A DNA stretch of 64,000 nt. It comes from an uncultured Sunxiuqinia sp. GTDB lineage: Bacteria > Bacteroidota > Bacteroidia > Bacteroidales > Prolixibacteraceae. The notes under the pieces were generated by a model. The model was not told the origin of the DNA and did not search any database. It worked only from the letters and a program-made list of their open reading frames with translations. Below, one piece after another: positions 52,363-61,051 of this stretch; within the stretch, counting starts at the first letter, position 1, and the number at the start of each line of letters is the position of its first letter. The DNA lies in assembly GCF_963678245.1 (NCBI RefSeq), contig NZ_OY782767.1, positions 434,001 through 498,000 on the forward strand, read 5' to 3'. A program made the position numbers and the translations under genes.

Positions 52363-52710
52363 ATGGAAATTGACTCTAAAAGAAAATACTCGGTTCAATT
52401 AAGTTTTGAAGAGATTAGATTGCCTCCTTTCGAAGATATTCTCATCTTAGGCAAAAAAAGTCCTCAAGGGAAATTAGGACTTTACAGATCATTTGAATTA
52501 TTAGTACCAAATGAATTCGAAGTATTTGAAATAGATCATAGTGCTGTTGAAGCTGTTTTTATCAATAAGCGCTTATTAAAGAAAGTAGATAAAGACAAAA
52601 TTATTGTTCTTCTTAATGAAAGGGTATTTCCTTATGCATCGGAGAATGAAATACTAAAAGTCGATTTAAGATTAAAGGTTTTCTACGAGACAATCGAAGG
52701 CGAATTTTGA
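52363..52710 (+). CDS. Hypothetical protein paired with the CBS-kinase-like gene
   Basis: A 115-residue soluble protein, MEIDSKRKYSVQLSFEEIRL, beta-rich in the first part and ending in a charged segment (KVDKDKIIVLLNERVFPYAS). I recognise no domain. Its stop shares a base with the next start (TGATG), so both are translated together. It may be a ligand-binding or regulatory partner of the CBS-histidine-kinase-like protein. Its 5' flank holds MITE copy 2 and a partial third copy start (GACTGTCAAAAAAC at about 52324). Confidence 0.65.
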   Translation: MEIDSKRKYSVQLSFEEIRLPPFEDILILGKKSPQGKLGLYRSFELLVPNEFEVFEIDHSAVEAVFINKRLLKKVDKDKIIVLLNERVFPYASENEILKVDLRLKVFYETIEGEF

Positions 52711-53759
52711 TGGGAATTAGAAAATACATACGATCATCTTATCCAGTTATAAAACCATACGAGGGTGTTAATGCCATTGATGATATGTTATTGTTAAATA
52801 AATATCTTGTTGTATTAGACAACGATGATTTTATTGGTATTTTAACACCTAATGATCTGATTAAACGTCCGCACAAAATAGTTATTGACTGTTTAACTCC
52901 CAAAATAAATGTATCTTATTCTGACACATTCGCAGGTATTTTTGAAAAGTTTAATGCTTCGAATAGTTCAGTACTACCCGTTTTCGAAAAAGATAAATTT
53001 ATTGGAATAATAGAAAAAGAAGATCTTATTGAGAAACTAAAAACGGAAGTTCAATATTTCTATGAACAATCAATAATCTCGAATAAATTAAAAGATTCTT
53101 TTTTCAGATTTCTCACACACGAAATAAGAACACCTCTCAATAGTATATTAGGGTTTATAGATATTATCTCAAGTTTGGATCAAAATCAACTAAATAATGA
53201 GGTATATGTTAATACCATAAATGATAATGCTGAAAGATTTCTTCGAACAATGGATAATATTATTGATTTTGCACATTTCAGCTCTGGAGAAATTATTCAA
53301 ATTGAAACGAATGAGATAAATTTAGAAGCAATATTTAGTAATATAAAATCCCATTTTGAAATAGAATCACAGGCTTCAGATAGTAAAAAAGTATCTGTCG
53401 ATTGCGAAATAGACACTAACATCCCATCCATAAAATCAGACGAGAAGAAAATCAATCATATGTTATCTCTCGCTGTCCTAATATTAGTATATTACATTAA
53501 CTGTTCTCATATTCAGCTAAAGTACAAAGTCGATAAAGACAATATTTCATTTTTTATTATAGGCTTTGATCCTCAAATAAGTGGTATTCAAAAGGAAAAA
53601 ATAACTTCCCATGTAGCTGATACTGAAATAATCGAATTATCATTTCTAAAAGAGACGTTAAAGATATTGAAAGGAGACTTTAATTTATTACTTGAGACAA
53701 ATGCAACTCTTTGTTGCACAATTCCATTAAACGAAAAATCTGCATATAACATTTTATAA
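52710..53759 (+). CDS. CBS-domain protein with degenerate histidine kinase
   Basis: A 349-residue protein with start ATG at 52710, overlapping the preceding stop. A CBS pair (about 1-112: YLVVLDNDDFIGILTPNDL, SSVLPVFEKDKFIGIIEKED) is followed by a HisKA dimerisation helix with His137 in FLTHEIRTPLNSILGF. The ATPase part (about 200-340) lacks a clear N-box: where N-x-x-x-N would sit it reads MLSLAVLILVYYINCS. The glycine box also reads FDPQISGI in place of D-x-G-x-G. It may have lost kinase activity and act as an adenine-nucleotide sensor or phosphatase-like partner. No regulator gene is adjacent. Confidence 0.78.
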   Translation: MGIRKYIRSSYPVIKPYEGVNAIDDMLLLNKYLVVLDNDDFIGILTPNDLIKRPHKIVIDCLTPKINVSYSDTFAGIFEKFNASNSSVLPVFEKDKFIGIIEKEDLIEKLKTEVQYFYEQSIISNKLKDSFFRFLTHEIRTPLNSILGFIDIISSLDQNQLNNEVYVNTINDNAERFLRTMDNIIDFAHFSSGEIIQIETNEINLEAIFSNIKSHFEIESQASDSKKVSVDCEIDTNIPSIKSDEKKINHMLSLAVLILVYYINCSHIQLKYKVDKDNISFFIIGFDPQISGIQKEKITSHVADTEIIELSFLKETLKILKGDFNLLLETNATLCCTIPLNEKSAYNIL

Positions 53760-53760
53760 A

Positions 53761-53880
53761 TTACATGGCGGCCTCAATGGTGTGCCAGCAGTGGATTTCC
53801 GTATGTTTTTCTTGTCCCTATGCGGACAGGAAATCACTCGCAATCCGCCACGTAACTTATAATTTACTGTTGTGTGTAAA
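53761..53880. repeat. Palindromic gene-end unit P4
   Basis: TTACATGGCGG (53761-53771) and CCGCCACGTAA (53845-53855) are nearly perfect arms, with inner arms CTTGTCC and GGACAGG. It starts 2 bp after the stop of the CBS-kinase gene. The end GTTGTGTGTAA (53869-53879) recurs at 42330-42340. Confidence 0.72.
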
Positions 53881-53887
53881 TATGACC

Positions 53888-53935
53888 CGTCCTAAAATAT
53901 GTCTACACTAAATAAGCAGATATGTATAAAAATGA
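53888..53935 (+). mobile_element. Solo left end of the IS3-family element
   Basis: CGTCCTAAAATATGTCTACA and ATATGTATAAAAATGA match the left end of the IS3 remnant at 42349. No transposase frame follows. It lies 8 bp after GTTGTGTGTAA, the same distance as at the other copy. Nothing else recognisable lies at 53936-54078. Confidence 0.7.
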
Positions 53936-54078
53936 AATTGAAAATAGCTTGATTTTCTTTTCAGAACTTTCTATTTTTAATTTAATAAGTACAGTTATTT
54001 AAGAATGACTGATAAGGTGACCAACAAAATTTAGGATAAATTAAATTATTGATATCGAGGCATAAATGGTATTGGGGA

Positions 54079-54098
54079 CGAATCCAGTCATCCCGACA
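54079..54098 (+). repeat. Copy of the tRNA-Pro 3' end (putative att remnant)
   Basis: CGAATCCAGTCATCCCGACA is identical to the T-arm/acceptor 3' end of tRNA-Pro (618-637, on the minus strand), but here on the plus strand. The rest of the tRNA is absent. It marks the edge of repeat- and island-rich DNA and is followed by chromosomal genes. From 54099 to 54390 I see an A-run, a weak inverted repeat and no gene. Confidence 0.75.
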
Positions 54099-54390
54099 AA
54101 TTGGGGAATCGAAAAAAAAAAGTAAAAATCCTGTAAGTTTTATGATCTGCAGGCATTTATGTTTTTTTTGATAGTCGATTTCATATTATTTCACCAAAGG
54201 TTTTAAGCAGTTTCTGCTTAACGATTAACTCGTTTGGGCAAATAGCGTTAAATCTGTTTTACTGTCAATTCGTATTATTATGATTCGACACTAGAAAAAA
54301 TAATAGCTTCGGGAAACTGTAGCCTAATTAGCATTATTTTAGGGCAGGTTTGAAAAACGAGAGTCTTTTTACCGAATTAGAATCGGGGTA

Positions 54391-55116
54391 TCAGTCAATC
54401 GTTTTTCGCAATAGATCCTGGATAACCACTGACGCGCAATAACACCCAAAAACAGGAGGCATGTAGGATATTGTACCAACTGCCGATTTCTTATTTCTAC
54501 TTTCTTCAATTCGGACACGAATTGGATCGACTTCTTCAGGCGAAAAAACCACTTTAATTCCTTCTCGAATCCCTAGTTTATGCAGGCGCTTTCGAATCAT
54601 TTTGGCCAATCTGCAATTGTAGCTTTTCGAAATATCGCAGCTTTGTACTTGCGATGGATCGAATTTTCCACCGGCTCCCATCGAACTAACAATTGGCAGT
54701 TTTAATTGCAGGCTGTGAGAAATTAAGAAGACTTTAGGAGTCAGTGTGTCAATCGCATCAACAACGTAGTCATAGGCTGATTCATTGAGAATTTCCACCA
54801 TTCGTTCATCTTTCAAGTATTCATTGATGACTTTGATTTTTAAGTCGGGGTTGATATCTAAAAAACGTTTTCCCAGGATTTTAGCTTTTGATTCGCCCTC
54901 ATTACTGGCCAACGCAGGAAGTTGTCTATTCCGATTGGTCTCTTCCACCACATCTCCGTCAACAATGGTAAGTTGACCAATTCCTGCCCGGCATAATTGT
55001 TCGGCAGCATAGGCTCCCACACCGCCCAGCCCAATTACTAGCACGTGTGCTTTTGCCAACTTCTCTAATCCCTCTTTTCCCAACATTAATGCTGTTCTAT
55101 CTTGCCACTTTGCCAT
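54391..55116 (-). CDS. tcdA: tRNA threonylcarbamoyladenosine dehydratase
   Basis: A 241-residue ThiF/E1-like protein. I start at the ATG at 55116 (MAKWQDRTALMLG); a TTG two codons upstream is less likely. It has the nucleotide-binding GLGGVGAYAAEQLCRAGIG, then VDGDVVEETNRNRQLPAL, SMGAGGKFDP and the C-terminal KSAVGTISYMPPVFGCY. It converts t6A37 in tRNA to the cyclic ct6A form by ATP-driven dehydration. It overlaps the tatD gene by 20 nt. Length and motifs are normal. Confidence 0.93.
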   Translation of the reverse strand: MAKWQDRTALMLGKEGLEKLAKAHVLVIGLGGVGAYAAEQLCRAGIGQLTIVDGDVVEETNRNRQLPALASNEGESKAKILGKRFLDINPDLKIKVINEYLKDERMVEILNESAYDYVVDAIDTLTPKVFLISHSLQLKLPIVSSMGAGGKFDPSQVQSCDISKSYNCRLAKMIRKRLHKLGIREGIKVVFSPEEVDPIRVRIEESRNKKSAVGTISYMPPVFGCYCASVVIQDLLRKTID

Positions 55117-55765
55117 GTTCAAAAATTCTCTGATAGTTTTTCCAAATCGTTTCTTTTAAATCCCGGATATTCATTTCAAGAATTTGGGCTGCAAAAATAT
55201 AAATTGTTTCTATTTTTTCAGAACTTTCATCGGTTTCGAAGAATAATCTGTCCAAAGGAATTTCTTTTAGTGATTGAACGAGCTTGTCTTCGTTTCTCAG
55301 GATTCGGACTCCAAATGAAAAGTGGAAATTATGATTGAGCAATTGCTTTGTAGTTTGTAAGTTGCCTTGATAACCGTGCAAGATCCAAGGAATTTCTACC
55401 TTTCTGTCCTTTTTGATTTTGATGATATCCGGATACGTTTTTACGGCATGAATAACGAGCGGTTTTTTGAATTTTTCTGCCAAAGCTATTTGACGAATAA
55501 AAACCAGCTCTTGTAGCTCCAGAGAGGTGTCTATCGCCCGGTCAAGTCCACATTCTCCAATCGCAAAAACATTCTTATACTGAGCCACTTTTGTTAGCTT
55601 TTCAATCATCTGATCCTGATCAAATACTTCAATATCCCAGGGGTGAAACCCAACCGAATAGTTTTGTTCCTGTCTTTCAGGAAATTCGAACTGAATTTGA
55701 TAATTAACCAGTTGAATCCCGGCAACATCTGCGTGATGGTGAGTATGTATATTTACAAATTCCAT
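55097..55765 (-). CDS. TatD-family hydrolase
   Basis: A 222-residue TIM-barrel hydrolase with the start set at MEFVNIHTHHH (ATG at 55765), where metal ligands HxH begin. The longer frame would overlap the upstream gene. Further family residues are SVGFHPWD, AIGECGLD, PLVIHAVKT, WILHGYQGN and FETDESS. Members act as metal-dependent DNases or D-aminoacyl/phosphoesterases; this shorter Bacteroidota type is often annotated TatD. It lies 1 bp after the tRNA editing gene and overlaps tcdA. Confidence 0.85.
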   Translation of the reverse strand: MEFVNIHTHHHADVAGIQLVNYQIQFEFPERQEQNYSVGFHPWDIEVFDQDQMIEKLTKVAQYKNVFAIGECGLDRAIDTSLELQELVFIRQIALAEKFKKPLVIHAVKTYPDIIKIKKDRKVEIPWILHGYQGNLQTTKQLLNHNFHFSFGVRILRNEDKLVQSLKEIPLDRLFFETDESSEKIETIYIFAAQILEMNIRDLKETIWKNYQRIFEHGKVAR

Positions 55766-55766
55766 A

Positions 55767-56180
55767 CTACAAGCTAGCCCAAATTCGAGCCAATGAAAAG
55801 CCCGGAGCATCAATTTTTAAATCGAGAAAATAACCGAAGGGTGTTTGTGCTGTTTCAAAGTCAGCGTTTTGCAAGCGTTTTTCAGCCAGATCAAATAACT
55901 CTTTCGTAAACTCAACGCTGGCTTTCGATTCTGATAAATGTGCAAAGGAATGCAGAATAATCCGTTTGCAGTCATTTTTTCGGGCTGTCCATTTGATATG
56001 ATTTACGAGTTTCTTCTCGCGGCTTTTTACGTCTTTTTCTTCGTCTTGTTCTTCTACCTGTATGAAGGCCAAGATACTGTCGTTATAGGAATTTCCCTTC
56101 GTCACTGTTTCTGCTTCCTCCAAATTTTTTTCAGAAGGGACATAGCTGAATTCGTTGACATACATGACTAATACTTTCAT
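55767..56180 (-). CDS. Archaeal-type threonyl-tRNA editing domain protein
   Basis: A 137-residue free-standing domain resembling the N-terminal editing domain of archaeal threonyl-tRNA synthetase (tRNA-Thr_ED): MKVLVMYVNEFSYVPSEKNL, then VNHIKWTARKNDCKRIILHSFAHLSESKA and QTPFGYFLDLKIDAPG. In archaea it hydrolyses mischarged Ser-tRNA-Thr; here it probably acts in trans or on D-aminoacyl-tRNA. It is the first gene of a three-gene set with TatD and TcdA, all about tRNA or nucleic-acid quality. Confidence 0.82.
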   Translation of the reverse strand: MKVLVMYVNEFSYVPSEKNLEEAETVTKGNSYNDSILAFIQVEEQDEEKDVKSREKKLVNHIKWTARKNDCKRIILHSFAHLSESKASVEFTKELFDLAEKRLQNADFETAQTPFGYFLDLKIDAPGFSLARIWASL

Positions 56181-56297
56181 AAATTCTGTGTTTATTCGTC
56201 TGATCAGTTTTTCAAAATTAGCTTCTTTGTTTCGAAAACCCTTAACTTAGAATGGCTGTTATTTAATTTTTTCTACTTTTGGTTAGTGGTGAGATTT

Positions 56298-58484
56298 ATG
56301 CAAGTATATCAGATAATAATCGCTTTGATGCTAATTGGGGTTTCAATTTCCGGAAGGGCACAACTTTCTGATGGTGGAAAACCACTAGACATTTCCTATT
56401 CACTTTCGCTCAAAAGTAAATCGGTTGTAAGTTTGCCGCCGGTGAATAATGATCTGCTGTTGAAAAGCAGTATTGCAAAATCGAATGAAAACAGCTTAAA
56501 GCCTTTGCGTTTTGCTGAGCCGTTAGCTGTTAATCTGACTTCTCAGAACTCGGGGCAGTGGTTTGTATTAGATGACTACAAAGTATGGCAACTCATTATT
56601 ACGTCTTCAGGGGCGAAATCTTTGAACCTTATTTTTGATCACTACAAATTGCCTGATGGTGGGCGGTTGTTTTTGTTCTCTGATGACAGAAGTGATTTGA
56701 TTGGAGCTTTTACGGCAAAGAATAATAAACCGAGCGGTACTTTTGCTACTTCTCCAGTAATCGGTGATCAATTGGTCGTTCAGTACGAGGAACCACTTGA
56801 TGCTTCATTTAGCGCAGCGTTGTCAATTTCACAAGTAAATCATGACTTTGTAGGCGTAAAATCTTTAAGGTCTGATCGTCGGCCGCTCGGAGTTTCCGGA
56901 TCGTGTAACATCAATGTGAACTGTGACTTAGTGGAGGTTTATGAAAATGAGAGTAATGCCGCTTGCCGGATTATTGTCAGCGGAGTCGACTTGTGCACAG
57001 GCGCTTTAGTTAATAACACGAATAACGATGGAACTCCATACGTTTACACGGCAGGGCACTGTATCGATTCAAATAAAAAAGCATCAGAATCAATTTTTTT
57101 ATTCAATTATGAATCACCCTATTGTGGAGATATTGATGGTGATGCCAGTCATTCGTTAAGTGGAAGTATTTTGAGAGCTGAATCGGATAAGTTGGATTTC
57201 AGCTTGGTTGAGTTAGACACGAATCCTCCAGCTAACTATCGACCGTATTTTCTCGGGTGGGAGCGGGGAGATACCCCTCCAGACTCAACGGTTTGTATTC
57301 ATCATCCGCTAGGCGATGTGAAAAAGATAACTGTTGACAGGCATTCTCCGCAGATTAAAACCTACAGTTCTGATTACATTGACAATGCCCATTGGTTTAT
57401 TGGTAACTGGGAGGAAGGGACAACAGAAGGTGGATCGTCAGGTGCTCCTTTAATTAATGATGAGCGGCGTTTGGTCGGTTCGTTGACCGGAGGAGCAGCA
57501 ACATGTGAAGCCCCGGATCGTGATTATTTTGCACGCCTTGGAGTTGCCTGGGATTATTATTCGCAAGACAGTCAACAGCTCAAAAAATGGCTTGATCCAT
57601 CCAATTCCAATTCAAGCTCGATTGATGGATTCAATCCATATTCGACAGCTGAAACATGCGGTGCCTTTACCAATTTTGGAGATGAAGATACGCATGGTAA
57701 TATTGAAATTGTAGAGCAAGGCGTATCAAAGGGGTATTGGAGTGGTAATAACAGATACGGCTTTCAGGAATTTGCTGAAAAGTATACGCTGACAAATCGC
57801 TCCGAAATTTCAGGAGTGTCGGTTGGTGTCGGAAAAGCATCTTTGGGGAATCTTAGTTCTGACGGAAAAATTCGTGTGTCCATATACGAAGGAACAGACT
57901 ATCCAACGGATTTGATTTATGATCAGGTTTTTAACTTAGATGCCATCGATGAAGGAGTGATGAACTACCTCGAATTTAGCCAACGTGTAGTGACTGAAGG
58001 TAATTTTTTTGTTGCCTATTCGTTGGATTTATTGCAGCAAGAAGACACGTTTGCCGTTTATTTAGCAGAAAGAGAGGTTGATCCATTGAATTCATTCTAC
58101 ATAAAAGATGGAGCTGGCTGGTATACTTACCAAGAAAAAACGAACTCATCAGAAGGATCTGCACTTTTAATGGAGGTGGTGCTTTGCAATATTGATGCTT
58201 TACCAGGGAAGGATACATTGAAAAATAGGAATCTTGAATTTGAAGTTTTCCCAAATCCTTTTCATGCTGATCAGAAATTAATGGTCAAATTCAAACAAGA
58301 AGTTAATCCTTTTATCGTGCAGGTTTTTGATTTAACCGGCAGACAAGTTAATGTGCAATATGAAAAGCCAGGAGATAAATGGCTTAGCTTTGATTTCTCG
58401 GGGCAGGCTCCCGGTAATTATTTTCTTAAGATTGTTGAGCGGAAGAAACGATATTCTGCAAACGTGGTATTTCTGGGTGATTAA
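56298..58484 (+). CDS. Secreted S1-like serine protease with T9SS sorting domain
   Basis: I start at the ATG at 56298; upstream GTG codons are weaker. The 728-residue preproprotein has a signal peptide (IIALMLIGVSISGRA), a propeptide-like region, and a lysyl-endopeptidase-like chymotrypsin fold. The catalytic triad is His254 (TAGHCID), Asp300 (KLDFSLVEL) and Ser381 (GGSSGAP). The C-terminal ~80 residues (FEVFPNPF, then VQVFDLTGRQVN and GNYFLKIVERKK) form a type A T9SS sorting domain that sends it across the outer membrane. Its end overlaps the convergent gene by 4 nt. Confidence 0.93.
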   Translation: MQVYQIIIALMLIGVSISGRAQLSDGGKPLDISYSLSLKSKSVVSLPPVNNDLLLKSSIAKSNENSLKPLRFAEPLAVNLTSQNSGQWFVLDDYKVWQLIITSSGAKSLNLIFDHYKLPDGGRLFLFSDDRSDLIGAFTAKNNKPSGTFATSPVIGDQLVVQYEEPLDASFSAALSISQVNHDFVGVKSLRSDRRPLGVSGSCNINVNCDLVEVYENESNAACRIIVSGVDLCTGALVNNTNNDGTPYVYTAGHCIDSNKKASESIFLFNYESPYCGDIDGDASHSLSGSILRAESDKLDFSLVELDTNPPANYRPYFLGWERGDTPPDSTVCIHHPLGDVKKITVDRHSPQIKTYSSDYIDNAHWFIGNWEEGTTEGGSSGAPLINDERRLVGSLTGGAATCEAPDRDYFARLGVAWDYYSQDSQQLKKWLDPSNSNSSSIDGFNPYSTAETCGAFTNFGDEDTHGNIEIVEQGVSKGYWSGNNRYGFQEFAEKYTLTNRSEISGVSVGVGKASLGNLSSDGKIRVSIYEGTDYPTDLIYDQVFNLDAIDEGVMNYLEFSQRVVTEGNFFVAYSLDLLQQEDTFAVYLAEREVDPLNSFYIKDGAGWYTYQEKTNSSEGSALLMEVVLCNIDALPGKDTLKNRNLEFEVFPNPFHADQKLMVKFKQEVNPFIVQVFDLTGRQVNVQYEKPGDKWLSFDFSGQAPGNYFLKIVERKKRYSANVVFLGD

Positions 58485-59896
58485 CGATTTGTTGTTGTCT
58501 TCTCCAAAATGATTTTTCTGGCCTGATCAACAGTTAGTTTTTTAGCAATTATTTTTTTGTCTTTGTCGAGCAGGTAGATCATTGGGGTTGTTCGTGTGTT
58601 GTAGTTGATTTGAAAATTACTCACTCTGTTCGGATCCCAAACATTGATCCATCCGTTGAGTTCGTGTTTTTCAATAAAATCGAGCCATTCCTCTTTGTTG
58701 TCCTGTGTGTTTACAGCCATGATTGTTAAAGCTGACGGATCGATTTTCATAAATACTTTTTCAAACAATTCAGGAATTTGTTTTTTACAGTGACCGCAGT
58801 TAGGCTCCCAAAAAGCGAGTAGGGTGTATGGCGTGCTGATTTGGTGCAAACTATGGTATTCCCCATCAGGATCTTCTAAAAGCAGTTCGTGGGCTGTTTC
58901 TCCAATCAAATTATTTTTTCGAAGGTAAACCTCCCTGCGTATAGTTTCCAGTGTTTTCTCAGATGCCCAAAACGCATCGCCGCTCAAATAATATCTTTCA
59001 GCCAAGGCAACAAACACGCTTTCCATACCCATGTAATGCGATTGTACGCTGTTGTTTAAAACATACGCTGTTAGGTTTTGAAAGATTTCGGGTTCACTTT
59101 TGCTTTCTTCAATCAGCTCAATAGCTACAGGTAAAACCGAATCAGGATGTTGAATGAGTACCTGGTTGAAATACTGATCTAAATGGTTGTGAATGATTGG
59201 TGTTCGCCACATTCGCTTGTCAAACAAATCAAAATGATCCCAGTAGTGGTTTTTATTGAATTGATAGCGATTGAGCCACAATAAGCTATCGTTTATTTGT
59301 ATTTCTTTTGGCAGTTCAGATTCATTCAACTGTACCCGAATATTGGATGCAACAAATTTACCATAGAACGTATCATCATACTTTTTAGCTTCCCTTTTCC
59401 AGTATGACTGAACTTCATTATCAAGTTCGGTCAGCTTTTGGTTGAGCACCTTCGCTGAGTCTGATGAGTTTGACTGTTTTTTCAGTTTCTCTCTCAAAAT
59501 TTTAGCTTGTTCCTTCTGGTCTTTCAGGTAGTTCACGTATGTTTGAAATTGCTGGCTTTCTTTTGCTTTGCTAACCTTTATTTTTTTAGCCTCTTTACCT
59601 ATAGACAGTGATTGGTCGCTCCCCAGTAAAAAATCATGCAGGTGGTTAGCATCAAAATATAGCGTGTAAATACCCTCGGGGAGAAGCTCATTTCCTGAAA
59701 ACTGACCTTTCCCGTTTTCATTGAGTACTGTGGTATCGTTGGCAAAAATTTTCCCATTGTAATAATGAGCTAACACCACGGTGTCATTTCTCTGTTTAGG
59801 AAAATCGAGTTTGATTGTCAGGGGGTGGCCGTATAGTGAATTTGTATATAAAGCAAGAATCAGAAGGCTATATAAGATCGTATATTTTTTGTGCAT
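58481..59896 (-). CDS. Exported thioredoxin-fold protein with DUF4369-like domain
   Basis: A 471-residue protein with a signal peptide (ILALYTNSLYG). The N-terminal part (about 25-105) is a beta-rich DUF4369-like domain, a helical middle (about 115-345) follows, and the C-terminal thioredoxin-like domain has AFWEPNCGHC with Cys367 and Cys370 and LDKDKKIIAKKLT. It likely reduces or oxidises disulfides in the periplasm, as TlpA/ResA-like proteins do. Its start overlaps the glycosyltransferase gene by 29 nt. It is convergent with the protease. Confidence 0.85.
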   Translation of the reverse strand: MHKKYTILYSLLILALYTNSLYGHPLTIKLDFPKQRNDTVVLAHYYNGKIFANDTTVLNENGKGQFSGNELLPEGIYTLYFDANHLHDFLLGSDQSLSIGKEAKKIKVSKAKESQQFQTYVNYLKDQKEQAKILREKLKKQSNSSDSAKVLNQKLTELDNEVQSYWKREAKKYDDTFYGKFVASNIRVQLNESELPKEIQINDSLLWLNRYQFNKNHYWDHFDLFDKRMWRTPIIHNHLDQYFNQVLIQHPDSVLPVAIELIEESKSEPEIFQNLTAYVLNNSVQSHYMGMESVFVALAERYYLSGDAFWASEKTLETIRREVYLRKNNLIGETAHELLLEDPDGEYHSLHQISTPYTLLAFWEPNCGHCKKQIPELFEKVFMKIDPSALTIMAVNTQDNKEEWLDFIEKHELNGWINVWDPNRVSNFQINYNTRTTPMIYLLDKDKKIIAKKLTVDQARKIILEKTTTNR

Positions 59897-60980
59897 TGTA
59901 GGAGTTCGAAAATTGAGTTTCCAATATGGTTTTCCGCTGTTCTATTTCATCGGGGGTGATTTCTTCTTCAAATTTTTGCTGGATCAGCTGAACCATGTCT
60001 TTTACATTTTCAGCCACGTAACACAAATGGGCAAGTCCGGTATTTTCTATCATCGGCGAATTTGTAATACAATGGCGGCCAAGAAACAAGGAAGCCAGCA
60101 GCTTTAGTTTCAATCCGGTTGCCTGAAAAGTTGGAATCAGGCTTATTTGAGCATTCTGAATAAGCTGATCCATGACTTTTATTTCAGGATCAACTACCAA
60201 TGAAACATGTGGGATATCGTTGATTCTTTTAATCATGCTTTCCGGTGGATTTTTACCCGCTATAACAACTGGGAAAGTTAATTCAGAAAAAATGCGATCC
60301 AATAAATAGTTCACTGCTTTTTGGTTTTCACTAACGCTGAGATTTCCATGAAATAAAATGTAATCGCCTTTCCCTGTTTTTACGTTTACCTTATCAAATG
60401 GATGAAAAGCCGGTATGAATTTACTCATCCGATATTTTGTCTTGAAATATTTCGTGTCGTCGGGTGAGATACTTAGAATGTCGGAAGCTAGTTTCAATTT
60501 TTTCTCAAAACATCTAAGTTTAATCGCTTCCTGCTTAAAATAGTATTGTTTGAAAACATTTTTCTCCGCTAGGCTTAAATACCTGTAATAGTGATGCTCG
60601 ATGTTATGGGTACGTACAATTTTTTGATAGGCACCCATTAGGGGATGATTGAGATAGTAACACGTATGAAGTCCTTCAAACAGGATGGGTACAATCTCTT
60701 CCTGCAAATTTTTAAGCAACCGTTTGGACTGGCGGGTTTCCACAATATATGGGCGCGATGAAAATAAATAAAGAGGTCCCGATTTACGTTTGTAATAATG
60801 AACTTTGTAGCAATATTTTTCGAGTTCTTTTGATTCTTCCCGACCGTAATAAAAGCAGTGCAGAATAATCTCGATATTGGCAGCTGCCAGATGCTTTATT
60901 TTATAGTAAACGTCAATAATACCACCATAGTTTGGAGGATAAGGAATATTAAAACTAACTATGTGCAGTCGCTTCTTCAT
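59868..60980 (-). CDS. Glycosyltransferase, GT-B fold
   Basis: A 370-residue protein when started at MKKRLHIVSFNIPYPPNYGG (ATG at 60980). The N-terminal Rossmann part and the GGxxxxxY loop, plus C-terminal motifs (ILFHGNLSVSENQKAV, FPVVIAGKNPP, SLIPTFQATGLKLKLLAS), are typical of group 1 (GT4-like) transferases, though the usual E(x7)E motif is replaced by QATGLKLKLL. It adds a sugar to a lipid, polysaccharide or other acceptor; the donor is unknown. The preceding 71 bp carry the divergent spacing to the DUF4097 gene. Confidence 0.82.
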   Translation of the reverse strand: MKKRLHIVSFNIPYPPNYGGIIDVYYKIKHLAAANIEIILHCFYYGREESKELEKYCYKVHYYKRKSGPLYLFSSRPYIVETRQSKRLLKNLQEEIVPILFEGLHTCYYLNHPLMGAYQKIVRTHNIEHHYYRYLSLAEKNVFKQYYFKQEAIKLRCFEKKLKLASDILSISPDDTKYFKTKYRMSKFIPAFHPFDKVNVKTGKGDYILFHGNLSVSENQKAVNYLLDRIFSELTFPVVIAGKNPPESMIKRINDIPHVSLVVDPEIKVMDQLIQNAQISLIPTFQATGLKLKLLASLFLGRHCITNSPMIENTGLAHLCYVAENVKDMVQLIQQKFEEEITPDEIEQRKTILETQFSNSYNAQKIYDLI

Positions 60981-61051
60981 GTAAAGACTAAAAGTAAAAA
61001 AAAACCGCAAGTATAGTACTTACAGTTTCGATTTTTACAACAGGTCTTTTG

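Noticed and set aside
42036-53880. Palindromic units as true integron attC sites
   Set aside because: No strict RYYYAAC/GTTRRRY core pair was found and no integron integrase is present; only a cassette-like layout is kept as a finding.
3400-60000. Opposite-strand ORFs inside hsdR, hsdM, hsdS, TonB receptor and protease genes
   Set aside because: They are shadows of strongly supported genes and have no own start signals or motifs.
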